DNA of 64,000 nt from Pedobacter jeongneungensis (GTDB lineage Bacteria; Bacteroidota; Bacteroidia; Sphingobacteriales; Sphingobacteriaceae): NCBI RefSeq assembly GCF_000633455.1, contig NZ_AYMG01000014.1, positions 1 to 64,000 of the forward strand, given 5' to 3'. How positions within the stretch are numbered: position 1 is the first letter of the stretch; every line of letters begins with the position of its first letter. Shown piece after piece: positions 42,118 to 49,678 of this stretch. Below the pieces are notes generated by a model. It was not told the origin of the DNA. It saw only the letters and a list, made by a program, of their open reading frames with translations, and searched no databases. The position numbers and the translations under genes are program-made.

Positions 42118-42411
42118 TTATTTACTCTTCAGTTTTTTCATAAACTCACCAATTGCGGGCTGTAGTTCTTTGAAAAGTTCAAGGTCTCTGTTTTTCAACA
42201 CAACTTCTGTTAACATTTTCAAACCAATGGCAAATTCAGTACTCTGATTTTCATCTTCAAAAATGTTTTTGCTTTTTACAGCGTTTATAATGTTAAATAT
42301 ATTATCGTGATTATCAAACTCAAGTGTTAAAGGTGCATTGCTAATGTCTTCTTCTCTTGCTAAAGATATTTCTTCTAATGTTAACTTGTATTTATTTGTG
42401 CGTTTAGCCAT
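42118..42411 (-). CDS. Small protein between VWA and MoxR, possible DUF3861
   Basis: A 97-residue protein with an N-terminal stretch MAKRTNKYKLTLEEISLA that resembles DUF3861 proteins, which is only a tentative match. The remainder is helical with acidic and basic residues and no cysteine or histidine motif. No signal peptide or membrane segment. It lies between the VWA gene (63 bp upstream) and the MoxR gene (20 bp downstream) in the same direction, so it may belong to the chaperone module. It carries no clear catalytic residue, so a binding or adaptor role is more likely than enzymatic. Confidence 0.5.
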   Translation of the reverse strand: MAKRTNKYKLTLEEISLAREEDISNAPLTLEFDNHDNIFNIINAVKSKNIFEDENQSTEFAIGLKMLTEVVLKNRDLELFKELQPAIGEFMKKLKSK

Positions 42412-42444
42412 GCTTAATTTATTTTGATACCCTTTTATCCACCA

Positions 42445-42478
42445 ACTCGGGACTAAAGACTTTGGACTCCCGACTATT
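42445..42478. repeat. AGTC-word repeat touching the VWA stop
   Basis: On the minus strand the VWA stop TAG runs into TCGGGAGTCCAAAGTCTTTAGTCCCG. It shares the words with 5005-5038 and 13897-13926. Confidence 0.55.
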
Positions 42479-43571
42479 TCACCGTCTTACGTCTATTTTT
42501 AATGTAATCTTCAAAAATGTATTCGCCCAAGCCGTTTAATGAGCTGTAAAAAGCCCTCCCCCCATTAATTTCGGTAAACTGACGTACAAATTGCTGTAAA
42601 TATGGATCCTTTGCAATCATAAACGTCGTAATCGGGATTTTTAAACGTTTACATTGCGCCGCCATGTTTAAGGTTTTGTTGATTACCTTTCTATCCAAAC
42701 CCATGCTGTTTTTATAGTATTTGCCATTTTCTTTCAGGCAGGTTGGTTTCCCATCCGTAATCATGAAAATCTGTTTGTTGTGGGTTTTTCTGCGACGAAG
42801 CAAATCTGCAGCAAGTTCTAAACCTGCATAAGTATTGGTGTGGTAAGGTCCAACCTGTAAATACGGCAAATCTTTCACACTGATCGGCCAGGCATCATTT
42901 CCAAAAACAACAATATCCAAAGTATCTTTCGGGTATTTAGTTTTAATCAGCTCGGCCAGGGCCATTGCAACTTTTTTAGCAGGTGTAATCCGGTCTTCAC
43001 CGTACAATATCATCGAGTGCGAAATGTCGATCATCAATACCGTAGAAGTTAGGGTTTTAAAATCTTTTTCCTCTACCTCTAAATCGCGGTCGGTTAATGT
43101 AAAATCACCAATTCCGTGGTTAATCTGCGCATTTTGGATAGAAGCCGTCATGTCGATCTGGTCCAAACTATCGCCAAAACTATACTCGCGCCTATCCGCA
43201 TTTTTCTCTTCACCAATACCCGATTGGTTACTATTGTGATTACCACGTCCAGATTTCTTCAGTTTCCCGAAAATTTCGTCCAATGCAGATTTTCGGATCG
43301 TCTGTTCCGTTTTGGCTGTAATCTTAAATTCTCCCGATTTGTTATCTTCAGTAAGATAACCTTTGTCTTTCAGGTCGTCGATAAAATTACCGATACCATA
43401 ATCGTTATTGGTTAACTTATATTGTTTGTCGAGCTCGTTCAGCCAGCTTAAAGCCTCTGCTGCATCTCCTGCTGTATAATTTAGCAGTTCGCTAAATAAT
43501 TTCAGCAACTCATCGAACCCACCCTTTGGCGCATCGCCCGGCTTATAATCAGAAAAACGAAAACCTCTCAT
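42474..43571 (-). CDS. VWA-domain protein paired with MoxR
   Basis: A 365-residue protein with a C-terminal von Willebrand A domain. The metal-ion-dependent adhesion site reads DISHSM (about residues 171-176) and TDGKPT (about 268-273), matching DxSxS and the Asp loop. The N-terminal half is charged, with KKSGRGNHNSNQSG as a flexible linker. In MoxR systems the VWA protein acts as a metal-dependent partner of the ATPase, for cofactor insertion, protein assembly or stress responses. The order VWA - small protein - MoxR on one strand supports that. Cytosolic, no signal peptide. Confidence 0.85.
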   Translation of the reverse strand: MRGFRFSDYKPGDAPKGGFDELLKLFSELLNYTAGDAAEALSWLNELDKQYKLTNNDYGIGNFIDDLKDKGYLTEDNKSGEFKITAKTEQTIRKSALDEIFGKLKKSGRGNHNSNQSGIGEEKNADRREYSFGDSLDQIDMTASIQNAQINHGIGDFTLTDRDLEVEEKDFKTLTSTVLMIDISHSMILYGEDRITPAKKVAMALAELIKTKYPKDTLDIVVFGNDAWPISVKDLPYLQVGPYHTNTYAGLELAADLLRRRKTHNKQIFMITDGKPTCLKENGKYYKNSMGLDRKVINKTLNMAAQCKRLKIPITTFMIAKDPYLQQFVRQFTEINGGRAFYSSLNGLGEYIFEDYIKNRRKTVK

Positions 43572-43639
43572 GTGCTTGTATTAACGATTTATCGAAGATA
43601 AAAGTTTCGCTTTGTATTAATTTAAGCGCGGTGTCATAT

Positions 43640-43840
43640 TTGGAGCCAAGAAGAAAGGTAAAAGCTGAAAGACCAAAGCATAGTTAAATTGGAAACTGCC
43701 AACTGAAAACTGCCAACTGTCAACTGCCAAACTGATTAGGGCATTCCCCAATCCCGTGAAATACGGGAAAGGGTCTGGCTTTTCAGGGCTACGCTTCGCT
43801 TCGGTACCGATGAAGGATCGGTACTAAACCCTTACAATCC
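43640..43840. repeat. Composite repeat region after the VWA promoter side
   Basis: No gene. Bases 43650-43679 are an inverted near-copy of 19241-19270. AACTGCC occurs three times at 43694-43728. From 43735 an element runs GCATTCCCCAATCCCGT with an ACGGG mirror, contains the hairpin GTACCGAT / ATCGGTAC (43804-43824) and ends in CCCTAACGCAAA; it resembles 49826-49990. Confidence 0.55.
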
Positions 43841-43876
43841 CTAACGCAAAACCCATCGTTTAAAAAATAAATCTAA

Positions 43877-43911
43877 CAGACCTTATAGGTTTCAAAAACC
43901 TATAAGGTCTG
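43877..43911. repeat. AGACCTTATAGG hairpin after the pfkB-type gene
   Basis: CAGACCTTATAGGTTT (43877-43892) pairs perfectly with 43896-43911. It begins directly after the stop of the sugar kinase gene (minus strand). The same hairpin is at 16811-16843. Confidence 0.7.
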
Positions 43912-43916
43912 GGTCT

Positions 43917-44795
43917 TTAAAGCGCCATATGGTAAATTTTTTTATTATATTCTGGGTTTGCACCTGGCTGTGAGGCTACAAATGCACCAACCTTACAGGC
44001 ATTATCCAAGGTGGTTTCCATAGGGTAGCCTTGCAGGTAGCAGGCAATAAATGTAGCTAAGAAAGCATCACCTGCACCAACCGTATCAGCTACCTGAACT
44101 TTGTAACCAGCATGTTTAAACAATTTGCCTTCTTTTAAAACACAGGCACCCTTATCGCCAAGTGTCAGGCAGATGATTTCGATATTAAACTGACTTGAAA
44201 GCTGTTTTAAAAGTTGCTCATCCGTACTTCCTGTTAAACCGAACGATTCTTTTACCCAAATAATTTCGTCCTCATTTATTTTTAAGATATCAGCTTTTGC
44301 CAAAAGTTCGCCAATTAATTCTTTCTCGTAAAATGGAGCGCGAAGATTGATGTCGAATATTTTGGTTTTTGCATGGTCTAAAAGCTCGAGGATAGTTTTT
44401 TTAGATTTTTCCTCCCTGCAGGTTAAGCTACAATACACCAGAGCATCGGCCTGTTTTACCGCAGTTATATTTTCTTCGGTAATTTTAATGGCATCCCAGG
44501 CCACAGGCTGTTTAATGGTATAAGTGGCCTGATGTTGCTCATCCAGCTGAACCACAACGGTACTGGTGGGTAATTCATTATTCACCTGGATTAAATCCGT
44601 TGCAAAATGATTGCTGGCTAAAAAATTGAGGAGCTCTTTGCCGTTATCATCATCGCCAACAGCACTAATGAAACTGCTTTCTATACTTTGTTTGTGTAAA
44701 TTAAGCGCAACGTTCATACTCGAACCGCCAGCTTTTTTCCCCTCGGGGAAAACGTCCCAAAGTATTTCGCCAATTGTAATTACTTTATTTTGCAT
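43917..44795 (-). CDS. PfkB-family sugar kinase
   Basis: A 292-residue ribokinase-family kinase. The N-terminal motif GGSSMNVALNL (about 26-36) binds the sugar and the C-terminal DTVGAGDAFLATF (about 243-255) holds the catalytic Asp. Residues near ITIGEILWDVFPEG and the absence of a lid extension suggest a fructokinase-like substrate, though other sugars are possible. A TTG at 44825 gives a longer form; ATG at 44795 (MQNKVITIG) is preferred. Cytosolic. No sugar transport genes are adjacent. The stop is followed at once by the hairpin 43877-43911. Confidence 0.83.
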   Translation of the reverse strand: MQNKVITIGEILWDVFPEGKKAGGSSMNVALNLHKQSIESSFISAVGDDDNGKELLNFLASNHFATDLIQVNNELPTSTVVVQLDEQHQATYTIKQPVAWDAIKITEENITAVKQADALVYCSLTCREEKSKKTILELLDHAKTKIFDINLRAPFYEKELIGELLAKADILKINEDEIIWVKESFGLTGSTDEQLLKQLSSQFNIEIICLTLGDKGACVLKEGKLFKHAGYKVQVADTVGAGDAFLATFIACYLQGYPMETTLDNACKVGAFVASQPGANPEYNKKIYHMAL

Positions 44796-44889
44796 GGTAG
44801 ATTGATAAAAAATGTAAATAAACAATTTTTACCGATGGAACGAAATAATTTGTTTCATATCTTTAATTTTTACCAAAATTGTAATAATC

Positions 44890-45315
44890 ATGAAAAAAAT
44901 ACTCTTTATTGCCTTGCTTTTAGTCTCATTTGGCACCTATGCTCAAAATGCAAAAGATAAACAAGCGATACTCGATCTGCTTGAAAAACAACGTACCGAT
45001 TGGAACAAAGGCGATGTTGAAGCTTTTATGCAAGGATACGAAAAATCAGATAGTTTACTTTTTGTAGGTAAAAGCGGACCAACCTACGGTTGGCAAAAAA
45101 CATTGGATAATTATAAAAAAGGTTATCCGGATAAATCTGCCATGGGCTTTTTGGTGTTTGGGATAAAAAAGGTCGATTTTCTGAAACCTGATCTTGCCTT
45201 TGTATTGGGCAGCTGGAATGTAAAACGCGAAAAAGATGAATTAAAAGGATATTTTACCCTTTTGATCAAAAAAATAAAAGGAGAGTGGAAGGTGATTGTT
45301 GATCATAGCAGTTAG
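44890..45315 (+). CDS. Exported DUF4440 / NTF2-like protein
   Basis: A 141-residue protein with a signal peptide ending FGTYAQ (about 18). The mature part is a nuclear-transport-factor-2-like fold (DUF4440 type): KQAILDLLEKQRTDWNKGDVEAFM, then KSDSLLFVGKSGPTYGW, ending WKVIVDHSS. Such small cone-shaped folds bind small molecules or serve as accessory domains; no catalytic residue was recognised. Exported to the periplasm. It starts 94 bp from the divergent kinase start. Downstream is the four-hairpin element. Confidence 0.78.
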   Translation: MKKILFIALLLVSFGTYAQNAKDKQAILDLLEKQRTDWNKGDVEAFMQGYEKSDSLLFVGKSGPTYGWQKTLDNYKKGYPDKSAMGFLVFGIKKVDFLKPDLAFVLGSWNVKREKDELKGYFTLLIKKIKGEWKVIVDHSS

Positions 45316-45332
45316 GGATGGAAGATAAATAG

Positions 45333-45438
45333 TCCTCGTTTGTAACGAGGATTCGCGAGAACAGCATTTTTAATGCTGTAAAAGCAATTTAAAGGCGATA
45401 AAATCGCCTTTCTCATACATCCCCGTTGCAAACGGGGA
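45333..45438. repeat. Element of four equal hairpins
   Basis: Four hairpins with 8-9 bp stems and 3-base loops follow in a row: TCCTCGTT-TGT-AACGAGGA (45333-45351), ACAGCATT-TTT-AATGCTGT (45361-45379), AAAGGCGAT-AAA-ATCGCCTTT (45391-45411), and TCCCCGTT-GCA-AACGGGGA (45420-45438). The first and last are near-copies with a compensating base pair. The layout resembles REP-type elements mobilised by RAYT transposases, which is an inference. Confidence 0.75.
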
Positions 45439-45449
45439 CGATGATTGGT

Positions 45450-46064
45450 TTATTCGCCTAATTTAAAATCCTTATAGTAATAATCCTTATCAGCATCTGT
45501 TAACTGGCGGATTACCCTGCATGGGTTTCCTGCTGCGAAAACATTATCTGGAATATCCCTGGTTACGATACTGCCTGATCCTATAACCACATTCGATCCG
45601 ATTTTTACGCCGGGGTTAATCACTACATTTCCTCCGATCCACACGCTATTGCCAATGGTCACTTCCTGTGCCCATTCATACTCCTGATCCCTCAAGTATG
45701 CGTGAATGGGATGACCAGCCGTGTAGATGGCTACGTTTGGCGCTATAAAAACGCTGTTACCAATGCTGACCTTAGCGCAATCTAAAATAACCAGGTTGAA
45801 GTTTGCATAAAAATTATCGCCAATTTCGATATTATACCCATAATCGCACCTAAACGGGGGCTCTATATAAAACATTCGCTCTGTTTTTCCAAAAAGCCTT
45901 TTAAGTAATTCTTTCCGCTGTTTAATAAATTTTGGTGCGAGGTTATTAAATTCAAAAACGATTTCACGGGCTTTTAATCTTTCTTTCGAAAGTTCTTCGC
46001 CACCAGCCTGATAAGCTTTGCCTGCAAGCATTTTTTGTTTTTCGGTAAGTGTGTTGATATCCAT
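45450..46064 (-). CDS. Hexapeptide-repeat sugar O-acetyltransferase
   Basis: A 204-residue left-handed beta-helix acetyltransferase of the maltose/galactoside (Maa/LacA/NodL) group. The N-terminal EKQKMLAGKAYQAGGEEL is the family helix; hexapeptide repeats include VVINPGVKIGSNVVIGSGSI, and His in AGHPIHAYL (about 118) is the catalytic base. It acetylates the hydroxyl of a sugar with acetyl-CoA; the sugar is not known. Cytosolic trimer. It is separated from the upstream cupin gene by a terminator (46118-46146), so it is not part of that operon. The four-hairpin element follows its stop. Confidence 0.87.
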   Translation of the reverse strand: MDINTLTEKQKMLAGKAYQAGGEELSKERLKAREIVFEFNNLAPKFIKQRKELLKRLFGKTERMFYIEPPFRCDYGYNIEIGDNFYANFNLVILDCAKVSIGNSVFIAPNVAIYTAGHPIHAYLRDQEYEWAQEVTIGNSVWIGGNVVINPGVKIGSNVVIGSGSIVTRDIPDNVFAAGNPCRVIRQLTDADKDYYYKDFKLGE

Positions 46065-46112
46065 TTGTGATCTGATTTTTTTATTTGCACTAAATGTTAT
46101 TCACAATAATAA

Positions 46113-46146
46113 CAAAAAACGGGACTATCGTTACCGATGCCCCGTT
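46113..46146 (-). terminator. Rho-independent terminator of the cupin operon
   Basis: On the minus strand AACGGGGCATCG pairs with 46118-46130, with one bulge, followed by TTTTTTG. It ends the cupin2-DUF3050-cupin1 run. Confidence 0.8.
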
Positions 46147-46168
46147 GTATTTTAATTTTTTTTAATTT

Positions 46169-47047
46169 TTATGGTTTGCCGTTTGCTAAAGCCTTTTCAG
46201 CAATTTTAACAGCTTTTTTCTCTCTCCAGTGAGCATATTTTTCTTTGAAAGTCATTTTAATTAAACTATCAATCGCACCATGGGTAAATAAACTCCAAAC
46301 ACTTGCCACTTTTCGGGTAATCGATTGATCCCATGCCCTTAAGCTTAAAGAGAACGAGCCATCCAGATATTTCATCCAATGCCACATACCAGTTGGCATA
46401 AATAAGGTATCGCCATGCTCTAAGAAAACTTCATAACCCTCAACACCATTTAGCGCAGGGAATTTTTCGAAATCAGGATTGGCAACATCATAATCTTCCA
46501 AAGCATAAGTTGCATTGGGTAAGCAATACAACCTATCTTTCCATTTATTGTCAAATAAAACAATGTGTTTTCTGCCACCAAAGTGAGTATGGAAAATGTG
46601 TGGCAAATCGATATCGTAATGCAAAAAGGTTACCGAGTTAGAACCTCCAAAAAACATGGCCGGCATGCTCTCAATAAAACCGCCCATTAAATCTTTCGGG
46701 ATTTTTACATCATTGATTAAGCTAGGCACTTTTTTAAACAGGTTGAAAAAGAAAATCCTTAATTCAGTAGGCTCACGTTTGATCAGGTCAAGATAATCGC
46801 CAAATTTCATGTGTGCAGTAGCCGCATTAATTGGTTTTGACGGATCAGCTTTAGAGTTATCGTAAAGAGGAACCTCTAGGTCGCCGCCAATTTCTTTTAA
46901 ATATTCGGTCGTCCATTTTTCTCTCGCTGGCCAATCTTTGGTAAGGCCCCTGATGACTAACGGACGTTTGGTTTTCAAATAATTTTTCTTAAAATCTTCA
47001 GGAGTGATATTCTCAACAATATCAACAGGTTTTAAAATGAAACTCAT
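46169..47047 (-). CDS. JmjC/cupin_8 Fe(II) 2-oxoglutarate oxygenase, copy 1
   Basis: A 292-residue cupin_8 (JmjC-type) protein. The Fe(II) site reads HYD (about residue 142-144, HxD) with the distal His in TGMWHWMKYL (about 230); TFLHYD and FHTHFGGRKH flank it and the Arg/Lys in GRKH fits 2-oxoglutarate binding. Family members hydroxylate proteins or small molecules. A TTG at 47080 is possible, but ATG at 47047 is preferred. It is clearly paralogous to 48042-48923 across nearly the whole length. It is the last gene of a three-gene run with DUF3050 in the middle. No substrate is known. Confidence 0.82.
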   Translation of the reverse strand: MSFILKPVDIVENITPEDFKKNYLKTKRPLVIRGLTKDWPAREKWTTEYLKEIGGDLEVPLYDNSKADPSKPINAATAHMKFGDYLDLIKREPTELRIFFFNLFKKVPSLINDVKIPKDLMGGFIESMPAMFFGGSNSVTFLHYDIDLPHIFHTHFGGRKHIVLFDNKWKDRLYCLPNATYALEDYDVANPDFEKFPALNGVEGYEVFLEHGDTLFMPTGMWHWMKYLDGSFSLSLRAWDQSITRKVASVWSLFTHGAIDSLIKMTFKEKYAHWREKKAVKIAEKALANGKP

Positions 47048-47173
47048 GCGCTTAAATCGGTTATTTGTGCCGAACAACAAATGTGTAAATTTTATTTTAC
47101 AAAATTGATGTTAACAGGTAAATGTGACTAAAATCACGTAATCTAAATTAGCAAATACTTAACAATTTAATAA

Positions 47174-47959
47174 TTACGCTTCAACTTTATTTTTAACAAT
47201 TCCGGCATAAGCAGCATCCCAAAGGTCGATCCTTTTTTGTAAGGCCTGTTTTGTAGTTTCTTCCGCCTCGGCCCAAAATGCTTCCTCTTTTTCGCAGAGT
47301 TTCTCTGTCATGGAGAGTGCCAAATGGCTATGGTGATCGCCATCTACTTCGATGTGACGTTCCAGATAATATTTAAAAATCGATACCTTATCGGCCTGGG
47401 TGCTGTTCAAATCATTTACCATGCTGTAAAACATGTTTGGGATCAAATCTTCGCGGCCAAATGTAAAACTGGCTGCTTGTAAATGTGTTTTACCACTGTT
47501 AATGGTTTCGAATGTAGCATTCACGAAATCTTTGGCAGCAGCAGGTACATTGGCTATGTCAAACGCTTCATTAAAACTTTTACCGCTTTTTAACGCGTTT
47601 AAAAAATCATTGATGGGCTTTGTATTTGCCCCACATTGATCCATGGCATCTAAATATAACTCAAAATGGCTTTTAATGGCACCACTTGCATCCACATCCG
47701 ATTCTTCTCCAGCAACAATTTCGTTGATCAACTGTCTGGTAACCGGATCACCAACCGGGAACCACGGTAAGCTGGTGCAGGTAAGGTTAATCTGTAAAGC
47801 CTTAAGCAGCGACATAAAATCCCAAACGGCAAAAATATGGTGTTCCATAAAAACCCGAAGATCTTCTAATTCACTAATCGCTGAATAAACTTTATGGTTA
47901 ATAATTTGCTGCTTAAGCGGCGTGATGCTTTCTTGTATTTTTATAATGTTAGGATGCAT
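47174..47959 (-). CDS. DUF3050 haem-oxygenase-fold protein
   Basis: A 261-residue DUF3050 protein, which is a helical bundle related to haem-oxygenase-like and TenA folds. Candidate metal or cofactor ligands are in MEHHIFAVWDFM (about 38-49), NEIVAGEESD, SHFELYLDAM and EVDGDHHSHLALSM (about 208-221). The His-rich GDHHSH box near the C-terminus suggests a diiron or metal site as in haem-oxygenase-like diiron oxidases, which is inference. Cytosolic. It sits between two cupin oxygenase genes: 126 bp after its stop comes cupin 1, and cupin 2 ends 82 bp before its start. Confidence 0.72.
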   Translation of the reverse strand: MHPNIIKIQESITPLKQQIINHKVYSAISELEDLRVFMEHHIFAVWDFMSLLKALQINLTCTSLPWFPVGDPVTRQLINEIVAGEESDVDASGAIKSHFELYLDAMDQCGANTKPINDFLNALKSGKSFNEAFDIANVPAAAKDFVNATFETINSGKTHLQAASFTFGREDLIPNMFYSMVNDLNSTQADKVSIFKYYLERHIEVDGDHHSHLALSMTEKLCEKEEAFWAEAEETTKQALQKRIDLWDAAYAGIVKNKVEA

Positions 47960-47965
47960 ATTTGG

Positions 47966-48012
47966 GTTTGGTGTTTGGAGTGTTGAGTTTGGAGTCCAAA
48001 CCTCATCATCCT
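47966..48012. repeat. Word tract between DUF3050 and cupin 2
   Basis: TTTGGTGTTTGGAGTGTTGAG and TTTGGAGTCC repeat the word TTGGAGT; the same words (GGAGTCC) occur in the AGTC-word repeats at gene ends. No gene or terminator. Confidence 0.4.
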
Positions 48013-48041
48013 GTTTAATCGTTCGCTTCTATTCTTTTTGC

Positions 48042-48923
48042 TTACTTGGGTAAATTTTTTTCTAACGCTTTACTTGCTCTCTTAACCGCAAGTTCTTCTT
48101 TCCAGTGCATGTACTTTTCACGATAGTTTGCTTTCATAAAGTCGTCAAATTTACGCTGTAAAGTTAAGTTATACAAGCTTTTTGCTTTTACAGCCCAGCT
48201 TTTGTCCCATGCCCTCAGGCTAATAGAGAAAGATCCATCCAGGTATTTCATCCAATGCCAATAGCCTGTAGGCATAAATAAGGTATCGCCATGCTCTAAA
48301 TAGGCCTCCACTCCTTTAACGCCTTTTAATGCCGGGAATTTATCAAAATCAGGATTTTCTACATCATAATCTTCCAGTGCATAAGTGGCATAAGGAATCT
48401 GGTACAAACGTTCTTTCCATTTATAATCAAACAGAATAACGTGTTTACGGCCATTAAAGTGCGTGTGGAAAATGTGGGCCAGATCAATATCGTAATGCAG
48501 GAAGGTAACAGAGCCCTTACCGCCAAAAAACATATTTGGGTAGCTGTCTAAAAAACCGCCCATTAAATCTTTTGGCGCGATATAATCTTTCAGTAATTTT
48601 GGGGCAAACTTTATCGGATCGAATAAAAAAATACGCAAATCCGTAGGTGTATCTTTAATCAGGTCGATATAATCGCCAAATTTCATTTCGGCAGCAGAAG
48701 CATTTATTGGTTTAGATGGATCGGCTTTCGAACTATCGTAAAGTGGAACAGTTTTATCCCCAACAACATCCTTCATGTATTCCATCGTCCATTTCTGGTA
48801 GGCCGGCCACTTCCTGGCCATATTTTTTATTACCAGAGGTTTGCGGGGTTTAAGGTAGTTCAGCTCGAAATCTGATTTAGATATGTCTTCAACTACATCT
48901 ATCGGAGATAAATTGAATTTCAT
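48042..48923 (-). CDS. JmjC/cupin_8 Fe(II) 2-oxoglutarate oxygenase, copy 2
   Basis: A 293-residue paralogue of the protein at 46169-47047, sharing blocks such as FLHYDIDL (HxD iron site, about 143-145), GRKHVILFD, HGDTLFMPTG and WHWMKYLDG (distal His). It is first in the operon, downstream of a good promoter candidate (-7 box 48945-48952, -33 TTG 48969-48971). The two copies differ mainly in the N-terminal region and the C-terminal 40 residues, which suggests separate substrates or a heterodimer. Cytosolic. Predicted to use Fe(II), oxygen and 2-oxoglutarate. Confidence 0.82.
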   Translation of the reverse strand: MKFNLSPIDVVEDISKSDFELNYLKPRKPLVIKNMARKWPAYQKWTMEYMKDVVGDKTVPLYDSSKADPSKPINASAAEMKFGDYIDLIKDTPTDLRIFLFDPIKFAPKLLKDYIAPKDLMGGFLDSYPNMFFGGKGSVTFLHYDIDLAHIFHTHFNGRKHVILFDYKWKERLYQIPYATYALEDYDVENPDFDKFPALKGVKGVEAYLEHGDTLFMPTGYWHWMKYLDGSFSISLRAWDKSWAVKAKSLYNLTLQRKFDDFMKANYREKYMHWKEELAVKRASKALEKNLPK

Positions 48924-48944
48924 GTTAAATAACTATTAATGCAG

Positions 48945-48971
48945 CAAAATTAAATAGTTAAAAAACAGCAA
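48945..48971 (-). promoter_or_regulatory. Promoter of the cupin-DUF3050 operon
   Basis: Minus strand: TAATTTTG (48945-48952) as -7 and TTG (48969-48971) as -33, spaced by 16 bases. The leader to the ATG at 48923 would be about 17 bases. Best -33/-7 pair seen in the window. Confidence 0.55.
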
Positions 48972-49071
48972 GCATTAGAAATGGAAAAACTTGAAAAAAA
49001 ACTGACAATTCATCAAAAAAAGTCAGATGGTATGAACTAAGAATGATAAGAGAATAATTTAGCTAAAACAA

Positions 49072-49099
49072 AAACGTTCCGGCAAAAGCCGGAACGTTT
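49072..49099 (-). terminator. Rho-independent terminator of the fasciclin gene
   Basis: AAACGTTCCGGC pairs perfectly with GCCGGAACGTTT around four A residues, followed on the minus strand by TTTTTGTTTT. Confidence 0.9.
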
Positions 49100-49126
49100 C
49101 AAGTTGATCATAAGGATAATGATATG

Positions 49127-49678
49127 TTATTTAGGCATTAAAACGGTATCAACCACATGGATTACACCATTTTTTTGATAAACATCTGCAATAGTTACAG
49201 TGCTCATTCCACCTTTTTCATCTTTTAAAACCAGTTTTTTACCTTCCATCCAGGCCCAAAGTTTGCCACCTTGTACAGTTGTTAATTCTGCTTTGCCACC
49301 ACCGGCTTTAATTGCTTTTGCGATTGCTTTGCTGTCCATTTTACCGGCAACAACGTGGTAAGTTAAAATTTTGGTAAGGGTTGCTTTGTTTTCTGGTTTA
49401 ACCAAATTGTCTACAGTTCCGGCAGGAAGTTTGTCAAAAGCTGCATTGGTTGGAGCGAAAACGGTGAAGGGACCAGCACCTTTTAAAGTTTCTACCAAAC
49501 CTGCTGCTTTAACTGCTGCAACCAAGGTAGTGTGGTCTTTAGAATTTACTGCATTATCAACAATGTCTTTAGTTGAATACATGGCCGCGCCGCCAACCAT
49601 TGGATTTTTTTGAGCGTAAACTTGTGTCGTAAATGCCATTGTAATTACGGCAAAAACTGATAGGATTAAATTTTTCAT
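49127..49678 (-). CDS. Exported fasciclin-domain protein
   Basis: A 183-residue protein with a signal peptide ending VYAQ (about 23) and one fasciclin (FAS1) domain. The conserved FAPTNAAFDKLP (about 74-85), LTYHVVAGKM and VIHVVDTVLMPK boxes identify it. FAS1 proteins mediate adhesion or surface interactions; bacterial ones are often secreted and their ligands are unknown. It has no lipobox and no sorting domain. A clean terminator follows the stop, and the promoter is not evident. Neighbours are the cupin operon downstream and an SDR gene upstream. Confidence 0.88.
   Translation of the reverse strand: MKNLILSVFAVITMAFTTQVYAQKNPMVGGAAMYSTKDIVDNAVNSKDHTTLVAAVKAAGLVETLKGAGPFTVFAPTNAAFDKLPAGTVDNLVKPENKATLTKILTYHVVAGKMDSKAIAKAIKAGGGKAELTTVQGGKLWAWMEGKKLVLKDEKGGMSTVTIADVYQKNGVIHVVDTVLMPK

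Noticed and set aside
44795..44825. Upstream TTG starts for several genes (pfkB-type, lutB, rpiB, MFS, gldK, gldL, cupin 1, DUF4271)
   Set aside because: In each case a nearby ATG gives the usual family N-terminus or a properly placed signal peptide.
46169..48923. RiPP cluster around the cupin operon
   Set aside because: No small precursor-like gene lies in the gaps; they hold only repeats or a terminator.
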